A stretch of 64,000 bases of DNA from Procambarus clarkii (lineage: Eukaryota > Arthropoda > Malacostraca > Decapoda > Cambaridae): positions 17,100,628 through 17,164,627 of the forward strand of contig NC_091156.1 of the NCBI RefSeq assembly GCF_040958095.1, given 5' to 3'. The position numbers were made by a program, and so were the translations under genes. A model generated the notes under the pieces. The model saw only the letters and a program-made list of their open reading frames with translations, was not told the origin of the DNA and did not search any database. Numbering within the stretch: the stretch's first letter is position 1; the number at the start of each line of letters is the position of its first letter. Shown here piece by piece: positions 62,287-64,000 of this stretch.

Positions 62287-63369
62287 GTGGGTGTGGTTTG
62301 CCCTGCTCCTTCCTCCCTGCTTTTGGCTCTCAAACATCTGAGGGTTTCAGAGTCAGGACTGGGTTTAGCTCAGAATGAGGCTTGGGTGGCTTTGGGGGTT
62401 GCCCCTTCCAATGCGGGCACGGAGGTGGTTAAGCCTCTCTTTCCCGCCGAGGCTTCCGAGTCGACCCAGCAGATTACCTTCTTCGAGGTCTTTCCCTCGA
62501 GTAAGTGCCTCTTCGCCCCTGCACTTCATGTTGATCTGGTGCATGCTAAAGTCCCCACTCGACATCTCTGGATTCGTGTTGGCCCTATTTTTGGGTCGCC
62601 TCATTGACGGGGTGATGGGGGGGAGCTTGTATTTTTTGCCTACACCTGGTCCCACAACTCTTGGGCTTTTTGGGTCGTGTCTTGTGGCCTTCGATGGCAT
62701 TGGGTGGTCCTGCCTCTCTTGGTGAGGGTGGAGGGGGTCTTAGGGGCGGGGAGGCAGGACTTTTCCCCATCCGTCAGGTCATCCTGAAATGGGTTTGTTT
62801 TGGTATGGTAATTTGTGTTCGCACAAATTACCTTGATTTTTACCTTGGTAGGTTTTACGAAACCAACCTTGATTCTCAGGTAGGTATCTCGCCTGTTTCC
62901 AATTCCAACATGGGACTGTACAGATCTCCATTACATTCTGGACTTGTCTCATCTGTCCTGGTTTGGATCGCCCCATTGTTTGGAAAGCCATCCTTTTGGA
63001 TGGCTTTCCCAGCTAGCCGGGTTCATGTTCCTAGTGAAAGTCCCAGTTGGTTCCATCTTAAGTTCGGACTAGGCTGGGTCTTGTGTGGGATTCTCAGATG
63101 GCGTCCCTTTTTCTCCCTTCTACGTCCTTGCTCTGGCTGCAGTCCTGCTATCGGTCAGTTTTTTTTTTTGGGGGGGGGGTCACTCCATGGTTGCTTGAGC
63201 AGCTGTGTGGGAGCCTGAACTTTGCTCTTCTGGTTTTCCTTCGGAGGCTGTTCTGATATCTTTGGGGCAGCCCCTTTCGCCGTTCTCACAATCGCTGGGG
63301 TCCTTGCATTGGTTGTTACGTCTCCAGCTTACTCTTTGGGTTTTTCTGGGTTCGGTGCCATTTCGAACC

Positions 63370-63998
63370 CCTAACCCCAGCACGATGTGTTCACAAATGC
63401 CTTGTGCCTTGGCTGGGGCTTTGACCAGCGCTCACCAGGCCGGCCAGGAATATTGGGCTCCAGCCTTCTGTTGGGCTCACGGCATAGCGCGAGGGAGTTT
63501 GTAGCTGTTGTTTCAGAGGGGTTTGTCTTGCTCGTGGATCGACGATCTAGCTTTATTCAGGGTGCACCTCTGTGATTCATTGCCTAAACCGAGGGGGTTT
63601 GATGTGGTCCTTGGCTGTTTGGAGCTGGCTGCAGACAAGAACTTGGCAGATGAACTAGTCTGCCGAGTTCTCGGGGTTTGGGTCTCCTGGCGGTTCACAT
63701 CAAAGGGGTGTCCAATGTCATGGCAGATGGCCTGACCCAGTTCAGTCCCCTGTCCACGGAATGGACAGTCGATGCTGACTCGTTTAGTTGGCTCTGCCAG
63801 ATATATGGGCGCCTGGAGGTGGACCTCTTCACGTTGGCGTGGTTGAGACATCTGCCGGTATATGTGGTGCCCTTTCCTGAGTACGAAGCCATTGGGGTAG
63901 ACGATTTTTGGCAGGACTGGTCAAGGAAGGGTTGCCTGTACTGTATTTCTTCCCACCGGTTCACTGTTGCTTCGGGTTCCGACTCATTTGGAGACTAA
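63370..63998 (+). pseudogene. DIRS RNase H and following domain
   Basis: VFTNALCLGWGF stands for the family's TDAS.xGWG, with Asp changed to Asn. QEYWAPAFCWAHGIAREFVA carries the catalytic-type Glu block in shifted frames. The final frame (63678-63998) is HIKGVSNVMADGLTQFSPLS to FWQDWSRKGCLYCISS, the conserved DIRS sequence after RNase H. Frameshifts at about 63500 and 63590-63680 break the protein. Confidence 0.65.
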
Positions 63999-64000
63999 CC

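Larger units (their letters stand above)
61240..64000 (+). mobile_element. DIRS-like tyrosine-recombinase retroelement, degenerate, runs off the window
   Basis: The plus strand holds, in order, a possible gag-like frame (61786-62286), an RT relic YILDLSHLSWFGS near 62930-62990, and an RNase H region (63370-63740). A domain with KGVSNVMADGLTQFSPLSTE, YGRLEVDLFT and PEYEAIGVDDFWQDW typical of DIRS elements follows. Most of the RT palm, including the catalytic motif, is missing. The tyrosine recombinase, if present, lies beyond 64000. Confidence 0.7.

Overview
The window is non-coding, repeat-saturated DNA from an animal, most likely a decapod crustacean of the crayfish/lobster type. That placement is inference from repeat style: very long (GT)n and (TA)n tracts, CCTAA/TTAGG telomere-type pentamers inside a transposon, several tRNA-headed SINEs and abundant non-LTR (LINE) fragments. 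Nothing bacterial is present: no operons, ribosome binding sites, CRISPR or rRNA. Nearly every long open frame is either decayed transposon or the read-through of a tandem repeat. The one host coding sequence I can defend is a short first coding exon on the minus strand at 41963-42049. It encodes the start of a Spen-family RNA-binding protein (split ends/SPEN) and ends at a GT splice donor. If the model is right, everything to its left (41962 to 1) would be first-intron DNA and everything to its right is upstream flank. Layout: 1-2.5 kb, SINE, LINE and MITE fragments. 2.6-4.25 kb, a 34/40-bp satellite. 5.3-11.3 kb, LINE families A, B and C with nested SINEs and a 42-bp minisatellite. 11.4-20.7 kb, SINEs, LINE tails, (TA)n and small minisatellites. 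21-23.7 kb, the longest family A LINE, split by two SINE insertions. 24-30.6 kb, SINEs, (GT)n/(AC)n and a 31-bp minisatellite. 30.7-41.2 kb, a cluster of family D LINE copies whose (CA)n-type 3-prime tails abut huge TGACGT(GT)n arrays. 41.2-42.3 kb, the spen 5-prime end. 42.6-44.7 kb, (CATA)n and (TA)n tracts carrying a perfect 163-bp palindrome with hammerhead-ribozyme-like arms, a 390-bp MITE with telomere-like repeats, a second hammerhead-like fragment and another MITE. 47.4-48.7 kb, a 19-bp array lacking G on the plus strand. 49-54.9 kb, a nearly full-length family E LINE (endonuclease plus reverse transcriptase) beside a family C copy. 55.3-57.2 kb, a 71-bp satellite. 59.6-60.5 kb, another 31-bp minisatellite. 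61.2-64 kb, a degenerate DIRS-like retroelement. Working names (mine, not database names): LINE-A and LINE-B are related families whose proteins end in PDQPGC..YVGLRAA; LINE-C carries RNase H after the reverse transcriptase; LINE-D is CR1-like with a (CA)n tail; LINE-E is Daphne/Crack-like. SINEs S1, S2 and S3 have different tRNA-like heads on one body, and their 3-prime end is shared with LINE-A, which points to LINE-A as the mobilising partner. Repeats HP-D and HP-E are short, strongly hairpin-forming dispersed elements; K is a third unassigned repeat.
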